Positions 22,612 through 36,965 of a DNA stretch of 64,000 nt are shown in pieces; positions within the stretch are counted from its first letter, which is position 1, and every line of letters begins with the position of its first letter. Made by a program: the position numbers and the translations under genes. Below the pieces are notes generated by a model. The model saw nothing but the letters and a program-made list of their open reading frames with translations, searched no databases and had not been told where the DNA came from. Origin of the DNA: Diorhabda sublineata (lineage: Eukaryota > Arthropoda > Insecta > Coleoptera > Chrysomelidae); assembly GCF_026230105.1 (NCBI RefSeq), contig NC_079476.1, positions 13,220,709-13,284,708 on the forward strand, read 5' to 3'.

Positions 22612-25600
22612 AATGAAATTGTAAAAGTACTGGAGATTGTTGATAAACTTGCTGTTTGAACAATAACGGTCTACCAATTGGTACTTGTCTCAATACATAT
22701 TGTTGCGATGCACCAACTTGTTCTCTGCCTATGTATGGTTGAGGTACACCTTCTTGTTCTCTTACCACGTATGGCTGAGGTACTAGCCCTCTCACAACTC
22801 TTTGGAGAACAGGCTCTTTTTCTAATACTGGAACATGTTCTTTAATTGGTACACCCTGAACTTGATCAATTCCGAAAGTTTGTGGTTCTCCTTTAGATAA
22901 TACAGGTATTCCGAGTAATAAAAAAACTGGTAATTGTACGGGTTTCTTTGCTAAACCAAATGGCTGCGTATTAATTCTGACGAGATCAGGCTGGCGTATA
23001 TTGAATGGGTTTGGAGGGTTTCCAGGCACAGATATTGGTACATAAACTGAATCTGAATTTGGTAATTCTGAAACCGACGCAGGTTTAGCAATAGTTTTAT
23101 AAGGAGCAAGTCCTTTCCATATGGGCTTCTCTGAATATTTTGGATTAAACTGGGGTGGAAAAATGGAATTTTCAAGTGGAGCTGAGCCTAAACTCACTGA
23201 TCTTTTTAAATCAGAGTTCTGATCCAAATTTGATCGTTGGGGTGATTGTGACGTATTTGTTGTTTTTAATTGAGATAAAAGTGCTATTAGTCTTTCTATT
23301 AAAGATTTTTCCGCCGAACTACCTGCGGAAGATAAAAGTCTGATAATTGATAAAGCTAATGGTGATATATTTTCTTCGACCACTTCTTGAGCTAATGTTA
23401 CAGTAGTTAACAGCAATATACAGACCTGTAACAAAGAAATACACTCCATCAAATTGACCATTACTCAGATACCATAATAATTTAATAGACAAAATTAATC
23501 AAAGATTGGAAAATCTAATACAAAATGGAGTTTTACTTTGTTTATAAATAATGGATTATTTTCAAATTAAAAAAATAACAGTTGAATAAATTTTTACACA
23601 TACTGAATGTTTTTTTGTAAGATTTATTGTTGTGAGGTATTTAGATGCGAAAACTCTTTGTACCAAAAATTGAAAAATCGATACATTGAACTTTTAGTTC
23701 AAAGTTTCCTGGAAGCATCCAGCAAACTCGAGTTTTATATAATACACTAGTTTTAAAAAATGAAACCCTTTAAAAGTGAACCATATTAAAAATTAAATTA
23801 TAATTTTTTTACACTTTAAATAAGGGTGAAGTGATTAATAAAATATTTCAATGTAAAAAAGCGTGCAGTGCTCAAGGTCCAGTGAAATAATATTTTTATG
23901 TTTATATATTTGATACAATTACCACAATTACATTCTCTCTGGTGATGCTAGATTCATAAAAACATTAACTAGTTTGGCATCCTCTTCTTTTCCCCTCAGG
24001 CGTATTAAAAATCACTTAAAACTATACAGAAAAATTTCTCATAAGAGAATAAAAGTCGCTAAGGATATTTATGACAAAAGGAGACTGGTCAATTCTCGTA
24101 ATGTTGTGGAAGAATCATGGTCTATTGTGAATGATCTAAGAAATAAGGCTTTGTCGATTACAATCTCTACTACTATATATTATTATTCTGTGAATGTAGC
24201 CAAGAATTTATCGAATTCTATAGCAACTTCTCATGATCCGCTTTCGTATCTCCCTGGTACAAATGCGAATTTACGCCGTTTTTTCCTTATGTCTTTAGTT
24301 TTAGCATAGATTCGCAGTAAAATTAATGATTTCAAAAATAAATCCTCATCTGGTACCAATGAAGTGAAATTTTAAAATGTTTTCGAGTCTGCCAAAATGC
24401 ATATTAAATCACCTTATCACTTCAATAAACATTTCATTTCAAAACAGCACTATTTCCAGCCTCAAGACGGCAATAATTATACCTTCGCACAGAGAAGGAG
24501 ATAAAGATCAAGCATAGAACTATCTCCCAATTACCTCCCGACATTTTCTAAGAGTCAAAAAAGGCTTACATCAATTTCTGTTCACAATATACAATATTTG
24601 CTACCCATCAATTTGGATTTTCAAGTATTTTAAGCACAAATAATACTATATTCTCTTTCCTAAATAATGTTTACTCCATCCATCCATCATAAACAACCAT
24701 CAATTCGCTGCAAGAACTGTAAGGATTTGGATTAAGTTAATCATAATAATTTACTTAATAAATTACAGTACTACGGTACAGCGATGTCTTCTTGCAGGCC
24801 AATAGAATTTGGAGTGCTTCAAGGCTTAGTACGAGGCAACCATGATGTCACGGCACTAATCACCCTTAAATCATTATGCAATTTTAATCTTCTGTGTCTC
24901 AATGTTTAGATTAAGATCTGCCTGTTTTCTGCTAAGAATACTTTCTGATGAATTAAACTTATTCACCTCTATAACAGTTATTATGTTGTTATTAAATCAC
25001 GTCTCCGATATAACCTTCTCTTCTGGAGTACGTGTGGTGCGACTTAATTTGACCGAATCACAAATGAGAAATGTTAGATATTTATTCAAACTAAACAGCA
25101 GGTCTCACTGCAGATAATTCTTCAAATGATCAAAAATATTGACTCCTCCTGCATTATTCATCCTTGAATCCGTTTGCCAAGTCCGTAAGCACGCTTCTCA
25201 AATTTAAGAAAGATCATTGCGCAGCTATCCTTTCAGGAACGCGGAACATAACCTTTATTTACCTAGACCACGTTCAGAATCAATTGAGCGCTCAATAGTG
25301 TATGTACAATGCAAAAAATGCACAATAATTTGCAAATTGAAATCACATTTAAAACATTTTTTACCGCATTTCGCAAGACTTTAAAGACATATTTTATCTA
25401 ATTTTTGGATTTAACATGTATTTATTGTTTGAATCAGTTCTTTCAAGAACTAATTAGACTTCCAGTTTACGTTTACATCGGTAAATATGAATATAATACA
25501 TCATACATTAGAGCAACCCTGATTTTACGGCACTTCATAGGACCGTATCTAGTGACCTAATCACCATTAAATCATGGTGCGATTCTAATCTTTCCCGTCT

Positions 25601-27422
25601 CACCGTTTCTAAAACCAAAGTTTTATCATAAAAAAATACATTGCAGCCTTTTTTATTAAATAACACTACTATTAAAGTCGTTGAATCTGTAAAATTCTTA
25701 GGGCTTGTTGTGGACAATTCCTTGAAATGGGAATTACATATTGCTACCTTTTCTACAAAATTAATTTTCTTCTTTTATGCGCTGATATTAGTTTTTAAAA
25801 AACTGAACTTATCCACCTCCTTAACAGTCTAATATACCATTATTGAGTCGCATCTCCGATATGCCCTTCCCTTCTGGGGTACGTGTGGTGCGACTCAATT
25901 TGAGCGAATCTTCAAACTACAAAAGAGAGCTGTTAGATATTTACTCGGACTAAACAGCAGGGCTCACTGCAGGGATTAAAAGATTAAAAATTCCTGCCTT
26001 ATTCATTTTTGAATCCGGTTGCCTAATTCGTAAGCACGCTTCTCCAATTTCAGAAAAATCGTTGCACGGCTATCTACTTAGGAACGCGGCGCACAACCTT
26101 TATCTACCTACTCTACGTTCAGAATTAGTTAAGGACTCAATATTTTACAATGCAAAAAATGCACAATCCCTAGCCAATTGAAATCAAATCGATATCATCT
26201 TTTCCCACATTCCGTAATCATTTGAGGGTATATTTACTGGAAAGTGCCTTCTACTCTGTAAATGGCTTCTATTCTAATAATAATATTTAATTCCGGGCAT
26301 GCTTGTGTGACGTCATTAGAAAATCTTTGGATCCCAATATCTCCGTAATTACTGTATATTATGCGTTCACATTTTACAGGTAATCAATATCGAAAGTAAT
26401 CTTTTGATTGACCGTAAAAAAAATCGAAGATAAATTAAAGCATACTATGAAACTTAAAATGCCAACCGGAACAATCGGACACACTCGATGAATGCGATTC
26501 CGCTTTAAACGAAATGTTTAGTTTTGAATTTATCATATCATTACATAAATGGCATGAGTTATTAACGCGTGTCAATACAATAAGTAAATTATAGCAATCT
26601 GTACAAGTCCATTTAAGCATTACTCTTGAACATTTGCGTACGTTTTGTGACTGGATCAAAGAATATCGACAAACTGGATTCATGCTTGTGTGACGCTCGT
26701 CAATTTGTTGAGAAAAACAGTTATGATTTGCCAAAAAATTTAAAAAAAAAAGGAGTTTCCAAAAAGAAAAGGATATTTGGTTTTGAATGCAGCGATCACC
26801 TATAGCCGGTATGAAATAAAGTTTTTTAACACCATGATTGATTCTGTGATAACTAACATCGAGATTTATGCCTTTAAATCAACATTTTGAAAATTTTGGA
26901 TCTCTTTATGACTTAAACAAGTATAGAAAAAATTCCAAAAAAAACTGTCAGGAATTACACACAGTCCTGAAAGTAGGTGAGATCAGTGACTTCCAACCTT
27001 ATGAGTTGTATGAGGAGTTACAAAACATGATCCCAAATTCACAAAACTCCATTAAAGACGTGAAACATGCGCTCCAATTCGAGTATAAGTTAGATATAGA
27101 AATACTGTGAAAGGTTACATGAAAATAATTTAGCAATTTTTAAGAAATAAAAAATATTAAGAAAAATACTGAACAATCTTATTTTTTCAGAATAAAAAAG
27201 AAAGAAATCTCCCAGAAATGTAAATATGTACCACCATAATATTAGCTGTTTTTGAAACACTCACAAACCATAATTTATAAAAATCGTTAAAGCCGTTTGA
27301 CAAATAATTTTCCTTTCTGAAAACTGAGTTTGTATATTTAATATTATTGTCATGAGAATGAAAATTATTGTGTTAAGGTATAGACTCAAATAATTTTAAA
27401 TGATACTCACTAAAATCTTCAT
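22610..27422 (-). CDS. Secreted Gln/Arg/Pro-rich protein, type B copy 2
   Basis: Exon 1 is 27422-27411 (M-K-I-L, donor GTGAGT). Exon 2 is 23425-22610 (acceptor TTTGTTACAG). The phase-0 intron of 3985 bp is filled with transposon debris. The product is 275 aa. The signal peptide 1-16 ends VTLA before QE. A segment like SLIERLIALLSQ, a VPISVPG-rich middle, VQLPVFLLLGIPV, and three tandem C-terminal repeats (VPQPYVVREQEG, VPQPYIGREQVG, ASQQYVLRQ) match the paralogue at 9555. The long-range exon pairing is inferred: the phase, the signal peptide and the promoter motif match those of the other three genes, and no closer MKIL exon was found. A start at 23461 inside the continuous frame is possible but would read through the acceptor site. 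Confidence 0.8.
23960..25400 (+). mobile_element. Non-LTR retrotransposon relic, copy 1
   Basis: Lies in the intron of the type B2 gene, antisense to it. Broken frames give the linker between endonuclease and reverse transcriptase (VEESWSIVNDLRNKA; SYLPGTNANLRRFF; INDFKNKSSSG). Parts of the RT follow (LSPNYLPTFSK, NHNNLLNKLQYYG, PIEFGVLQG), then the 3' region. The blocks match CR1/jockey-superfamily LINEs (SYRPIxxLPxFSK, LLNKLxxYGIRG, GVPQGSVLGP). There are many stops and deletions. It ends near 25400, shortly before a second copy of its own 3' part. Confidence 0.75.
25490..26250 (+). mobile_element. Non-LTR retrotransposon relic, copy 2 (3' part)
   Basis: This repeats the 3' half of copy 1: an RT thumb-like frame (NNTTIKVVESVKFLGLVVDN then SLKW), SHLRYALPFWGTCG in shifted frame, and long nucleotide matches. 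Examples are CGTAAGCACGCTTCTC and CAATGCAAAAAATGCACAAT, each present in both copies about 850 bp apart. It is 5'-truncated, as usual for LINE insertions. Confidence 0.75.
26420..27110 (+). mobile_element. hAT transposase relic (ZMYM1-like)
   Basis: In the plus frames, FEFIISLHKWHELLTRVNTI, CDWIKEYRQTGF and then KKKRIFGFE-like residues run in order to the open frame at 26868-27110. That frame includes LYDLNKYRKNSKKNCQEL and FQPYELYEELQN. The order and words resemble the C-terminal portion of ZMYM1-like hAT transposases. There are no termini, and multiple stops. It lies within the type B2 intron, antisense to the gene. Confidence 0.55.
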
Positions 27423-27440
27423 GATGCCCTACAATTAACT

Positions 27441-27487
27441 GATGATCAATAAATGATATTGAATGTCGATAACATCTTTCTTATATA
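27441..27487 (-). promoter_or_regulatory. Core promoter of type B gene 2
   Basis: TATATAAG (27487-27480, minus) is followed 27 bp later by AATATCATTTATTGATCAT. This is the shared cluster motif with one extra A. The ATG lies at 27422. Confidence 0.75.
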
Positions 27488-28809
27488 TGTTAAGTTTGAT
27501 TTCATCATTTGTCCATTTCTAATAATGAGACAATTCTCAATTTTAATAGAGTAGGTGACCTCCAGTACCAAAAAATATAATTTATTGAAAATATTGTCTA
27601 CTGATGCTAACATATGATAATGAAAATATTTTGATAAATATTCATGAGACTTAGACCTTTGTATCAGCTGTTAACCCATTTACATCTATAAATTCTCCCA
27701 ATTCTTAATATTTTCAGAGACCTAATATTTGGCTAAAATTCCATCTAATTAATGTTATATTGAATACTATAAATGAACTACAGCAAAACTCAATGTTATG
27801 TTAAACATTTTTTTTTATTTAAAACGGTTTTTGTAGTGAGAAATACTTCATGACAAACGGAATTGTTCTGCTGGACTTTCACCAACGCTGGAGGCATTCA
27901 CAGGTCAGCAATCAATGGAATGAATAAATTATAGATAGCACTGAATTATGTATTATGTGAATCAATTTCACAAAAAATGAATATGCATAGTATAGGATTT
28001 CAAAGGTTCGTCTATTTCCTCAAAAATTATTATGTATTAATTTAGCTTAGTTTTACTTTTCTTTTTTGTGTGTAAAATAGTATTAAATTAAAGGAAATAT
28101 ATCTTGATTCTATGAAAGAATATTATATTTCATATTTTTTCCGTTAGTTCTCTATACAAAGGAAAACTTGGAAATGATGATATACTTTATACCAAAATAT
28201 TAGATGATAAACTAATGTCTGGCAAACTTAACCCTTTGGCGACGGTGGGGCAATATAACATCATCGAATATTTTTTTAAAAGGCAACACTCTCATTATGA
28301 TGTCTATTAATATAGGGTGTGTAAAGTTGTACATAACTTCCAAGTATTGAATTTGTATTCCGTACCAATTAGAGAAATACAAGAAATAAATAATATTAAT
28401 GTAAAGATAAAGAAAGAGGGAAAGCGCAACACATGTTTATTCTGAAAACAAAATACATAAATCCAAGAGATAGGCAATTTAATGAAAACAGGTATGTATG
28501 AAAAAATTACTGTGAATATATTAAAATATAATACTATAATACATCTAATTGCTAAAGAAAATCTAATTTTGATAAAATTAACCAATGACCAATAGGATGA
28601 ATTATTGAAGCATCTAAATAGCACCTTTACAAACTTACAATGCTGCAATAGTTACTGGAAGATGATCCTAATAAACAACTACATTTTTGAAACAAACTGT
28701 GGATGATGAGAATCCGCACTGGTCATTCAATTCCCAAAAAACTGAATTTGGAGCAGGGATTATATGGATTCAAGTTATCTGAATCTCTCCATTAAATATG
28801 ATATTTAGA
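27488..28809. other. Non-coding stretch
   Basis: No gene is supported. A 113-codon minus frame at 28307-28648 is hydrophobic, AT-driven and lacks recognisable motifs. The patch at 27840-27920 is less AT-rich but unassigned. Confidence 0.3.
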
Positions 28810-28990
28810 TTTCTTACAAGAGAAATTAGTGCTGCAATTGGCTAATTTGTTTCCTAACTCTGTTTATGTAATGTCTCGAATGTCTTAACAAGATGGTAGT
28901 CGCCTCATTTCTCAAGACCTGTTTATATCTTCCATAGATCGAAGGGGAACAACAGAAAGACATAGTATAGTCTAAAAGTTTAAAAACGTG
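28810..28990 (+). mobile_element. Tc1/mariner-like DDE fragment
   Basis: A short plus-strand remnant shares ATTGGCTAATTTGTTTCC and following words with the fragment at 35626. It then reads QDGSRLISQDLFISSIDRRG, like the QDGAPPHxSxxVRxYLDxxF block of DDE transposases. It is heavily decayed. Confidence 0.4.
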
Positions 28991-30595
28991 AAAAATAAAG
29001 ATAAAGGTCCTAAAAATATGAGCGATAGCTCATTCGATTCGAAATAACCTCTAGTAAAATATTTTTGAACGAAAAAATAACTCGAAACATATTAAAATTT
29101 GAGCAGTTTTGAAAAAGCTCGTTAAAGAAGAGGAAATTTCCAATAAAAAGTTCCCAACTCCTGAAATTCTCAATTATTCATAATTTTAATTTAATAATGG
29201 TATGGGATGAAAGTTATGATATTTGGCCCATAAATTTCAAACTTCGTGGAGCCTACGATAAATGTTGTAATGTAAATTATGATTTTTTATAACTATTGCA
29301 AAATTAAATAAATAAAAAATTGTGATTATTTTTTTTTCAAATCATATTTAACTGGTCTATTAGACATCAAACATTGGCAGTAATTAAGGCAGTAATTAGT
29401 AAGTTTATGTTATGTTTATTTGTTTATGAAGTTGTTTTAAACAAATAGAGAAATTCAATATTTTTGAATAATTTTGTTGTTGTTTCAAACTGTAAGATTA
29501 GCATAAGAAATGAGTGGATGTTAATTTTGCACCAAGCACAAAAATTGCTAAGGAATACAAATTTGATATTTGGTAGTTAGGTACGTAAACTTTATACACT
29601 CTATAAAAAAACTTTCGAAGTTACAGTACTGGCATTCAACAAAATAAATACCTCACGCAACGCCCACCAGCAGTTTTACGTTATTCTCCGTGGTAACCGT
29701 TATCGGGATACCTGTGCGTAGCTAATTAAAAATTAACTTATGACTACGGTGAAAATGTTTAAACCAATTTTTGACGGTCGCCATCTAAGGAAGATTCACC
29801 ATACACCAGAGCTGCACAGTTTCCCTCCCACAAATAAGAGTCAAGTCGCTTCCACACGAAATCAAAACAAAACCACTTGGATAGTAAACTCTTAAGATAC
29901 CATTGAGTATTAGGTACTCAGCGGACAGCCTTCGAGTTTTTGTTATCTTGAACGGAATTAGTAGTGACAGTGAAAGTGATTATACTAATACTAATCAAAT
30001 AATAATTATTTATTCACACATGGTCTAAATGTAATACGAAGAACAACAATATTATTTTGAATTACTATTCCTACTGTCAGTGAAAAGTATAAAGTTTGCT
30101 TTTCTTAATGTCTACCTGTAGAGGCGTCAGAGTGAAAATTTACTGAACAATTTTCCTTATCGTACAATTTACTTCAGTCCCACAATCAGCCCGCACCTTG
30201 TTAAAATTTCTGCTATCACCAATGCCAATATCTTAAAAAAGCCTCCAAAAAACCTAATGGGTCAAAAAACAATATATTTTTTGGATGTATGGTCACCAGC
30301 TTACAGTAAAGACGGATGTACTTCTCTAAAACTTTTGTTATCAATTGTCTCAACTCAGGGGCATTGAACGCAATAGAATCAATAGATGAAAAGATCAGAA
30401 TGATCCACAAAGTATCCAAACTGATCTTAAAGAATTACACATAAATCACAATTAGGTCATGGAATACGATATGTTGGACAAATAAAGGGTTCTATAATAG
30501 TATCCCATGTAATGCAAATGTTTTTTCAGTATTCGTTTTCATTTATATATAATTTTCTTAGAAAAATGATAGAATTCAATTGAAAAAAATATCTA
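28991..30595. other. Non-coding stretch
   Basis: No gene was recognised. 29640-29990 is less AT-rich, with no long frame. Plus-strand words near 30230-30420 (KKPNGSKNNIFFGCM, NSGALNAIESID) may be decayed repeat coding sequence of unknown family. Confidence 0.3.
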
Positions 30596-30601
30596 TTTAT
30601 T
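30596..30601 (-). terminator. Poly(A) signal of the Gly/PVPV gene
   Basis: AATAAA on the minus strand, about 80 nt downstream of the stop codon at 30681-30683. Confidence 0.65.
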
Positions 30602-30680
30602 CAATATGAAAATCACATTACACGTTACATGAATAAACAAATTCATGCTCAAAAATTAGATATCTCAGTCTTTAAGATCA

Positions 30681-34416
<3,736 letters not shown>

Positions 34417-34441
34417 TGCTACCAAACTCGATACGGAACTA

Positions 34442-34477
34442 ACTGATGCCTACCCTTCAGCGAAGGTGGGTATATAT
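34442..34477 (-). promoter_or_regulatory. Core promoter of the Gly/PVPV gene
   Basis: On the minus strand TATATATACCC (TATA box, near 34477-34469) lies about 30 bp upstream of ATCAGTT (34446-34442). This is a good match to the arthropod initiator TCAGT. The ATG follows at 34416. The AATATCATTTTTGATCAT motif of the other cluster genes is absent. Confidence 0.65.
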
Positions 34478-36647
34478 ACTAATATTTGGAGAGGGTAATT
34501 CTTTAAACAGGAGTACTTACCAAATACTTTCACCCGTCTCCGATTAAGAATCTACGATGGGTGAACAGGTGATCAATGTGAAAATATCTTCTTATTATAT
34601 ATAAAATATGAGTCTGTTTTTGGAATAAATACAATAGCTCCAATACTAATAATTTTTCTCTTGAAGAACACTTGGATCCGTCGAATATCATTTTCTATAT
34701 TAACTTCTTACATACAATAAAAATATATACAGGATATTTCCATTTAAAGATATGATGACAACGTTTATCTTGGGAAATTACAGCACTATCATTATAATGG
34801 TTAATTTCATAGGGTATGGGAAAAATGAATATCAAAAACCTTCTTACTGAGGACAAGAAAAATAAATTTGGATATCACTTTTTTTTAATTGTACAAGTTG
34901 TATGCATTATCGTTTTAGTAAAAAACGGTCTAGATATTAAAAAAAAGATGGTATTGCTGTCGTTTTTAATAATTTTAAAATATTCATTGTGAATAAAAGC
35001 TTTACATGGTTACACACTACAATCTCCTAGAAATTACTGGAGGAAATAAGAAACTGCAAATTTGTGAACAGATTATCAATCTTCAACACCAATATTCTTA
35101 GCGGAAGTAAGATATTTAGAATATATCAGTAAGAAACCATTCCGCAACTAACTTATTTGTTTTTTACCTTGTACATACGAATGTTTCGAATAGTTTCAAC
35201 ATGATGATTGACCTCCACATTTTCTTTCCTTCTTGAGTATGTATCCTGATGCTGTTTTCCTGGCAGAGGGATTAAATAGAAAATGTCACTGAGACCTCCA
35301 GAGCTCAATAATTTGGACTTCTCTTCATGGCGGTACTTAATCAAAAAAGTTTTCAATCTAAACTGGCAGAAGAAGCTCAGAGCGCATTAAGGTATTCATA
35401 ATAAGTAAGTCTGTTGGGAAGATTTTGAGGTGCTTGAGTACCTCAAATTTAAAATTAAAATTGTGTCGCAAGATTGTGGATTCACTTTCAAACAAACCAA
35501 CAACGAAGCAAGAAGGTAATGAGAATTGAGTACCAGAATTGGGGTGACGATTAGAGGCAAAATACATATCCCAGAAAAGTAAATTCTTTGAAGAAATCCT
35601 CACTAGAGTAAGAAATTTGTAATTCGTGCCAGAAGAATTAGAGTCCCCATTGGCTAATTTGTTTCCTAACCCTCTATATGTTAATATCCTGAATAAAGAG
35701 TGGTTACAATATATTGATGCGCCTCTCTATTCTGCAAGACCTGTTCATAGGTATTTAGATGCTATATTTCTAGGCAGATGGGAAGGTAAAAAAAGGCTTA
35801 TTAAGTAGCTATCAAGATCCCCAGATCTCAATCGTTTGGACTTCTTTTTATGATGTGCTTAGAAAGCCATATGTAGTTCAAGATTTTCTCATATAGTAAG
35901 AGGCCAACAAACATTATGAGCGTTTGTTTTGAAATAAATTCAATTATTTATTGACTTGTTTTTCATAACGTTGATACATTTTATTATATTGTAATAGGTT
36001 AGGAATAGGTATTTGGCAGCTATGCATAACTTCACATAACCTATAAATAGAGACATTTCAATGAAAGTATTACCATTTAACAAAATCATCGATGTCAACA
36101 TATCTATAAATTAGGACACTGTGTATACATCATTTTTGTATGTAAAAATAATCGACGGGTCACTCTCCGTCTCTAATGAATTTTTCCTACTCAATTTCTC
36201 GGTTATTCTTATTCAGAGATTAGAAATAATATACAAGAGTTCAGTGTTTACGTGGCAACTAACGATATTATCAATATTATGAAAGAAGACGATTTGAAAT
36301 ATTGATGAAACAGCAAAAATTATTTACACACGTTTACAAAATATTTTAACAGATGTTTGTTATTTTGATGATTAGATTTCTAAATTCTTGTGCAATTTTA
36401 CTTACCTAGTATGTAAATGTTCTAATGATCGTTGAAAGATAAAAAAGGAAATACATACAACTAGTTTTTATTAGATTATAAATAAAGAATGTGATAAAAA
36501 AAACCTGGCAAAATGGGATAATTCTAGAAGAATAGCATTAATAGCCCTATCGACAGAATTATAAATATAACCAAAAAAAATATATAGAAAACAACCTGAA
36601 ATCGGGAAATTTGAAACAAGAGATCTGACACTGTTAAACGTATACAT
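34478..36647. other. Intergenic stretch with DDE transposon fragments
   Basis: Apart from the fragments listed at 35270-35900, the sequence is AT-rich with no gene recognised. Confidence 0.35.
35270..35900 (+). mobile_element. Tc1/mariner-like DDE fragments, two pieces
   Basis: Piece one (35270-35420) has RPPELNNLDFSSWRYLIKKVF. Piece two (35626-35900) has ARPVHRYLDAIFLGRWEGKK and then SRSPDLNRLDFFL. Both match the WPPRSPDLTPLDFFLWGYLK region containing the second catalytic Asp of DDE transposases. Two copies of the same block in a row mean at least two insertions or a duplication. Stops interrupt both. Confidence 0.5.
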
Positions 36648-36965
36648 CAGAGGTGTGGAACCTTTTTACCATTAGAGACCACATTTAAATTAGGCAGCAA
36701 TAAGAGAGGCCGCATAAGCTGATTGACCTAAGAAAGTGACTTTTGTGAAATTATTATAGTTTTTCTATAGATTTAACAATTTATTGCATTATATAGAAAA
36801 AATAAAATCTAATACTACAAAATTTTAAATACAATATACATATAAAATATTATAAAAAAATACAATAAAAAATATTTTTTTATTCACTAAGTGACTTATT
36901 TGGCTTTGTTTTTTGTTTGATAGTAATTGTATATTTGGATCAAGCTTCGTAACACACAGCTTTAA

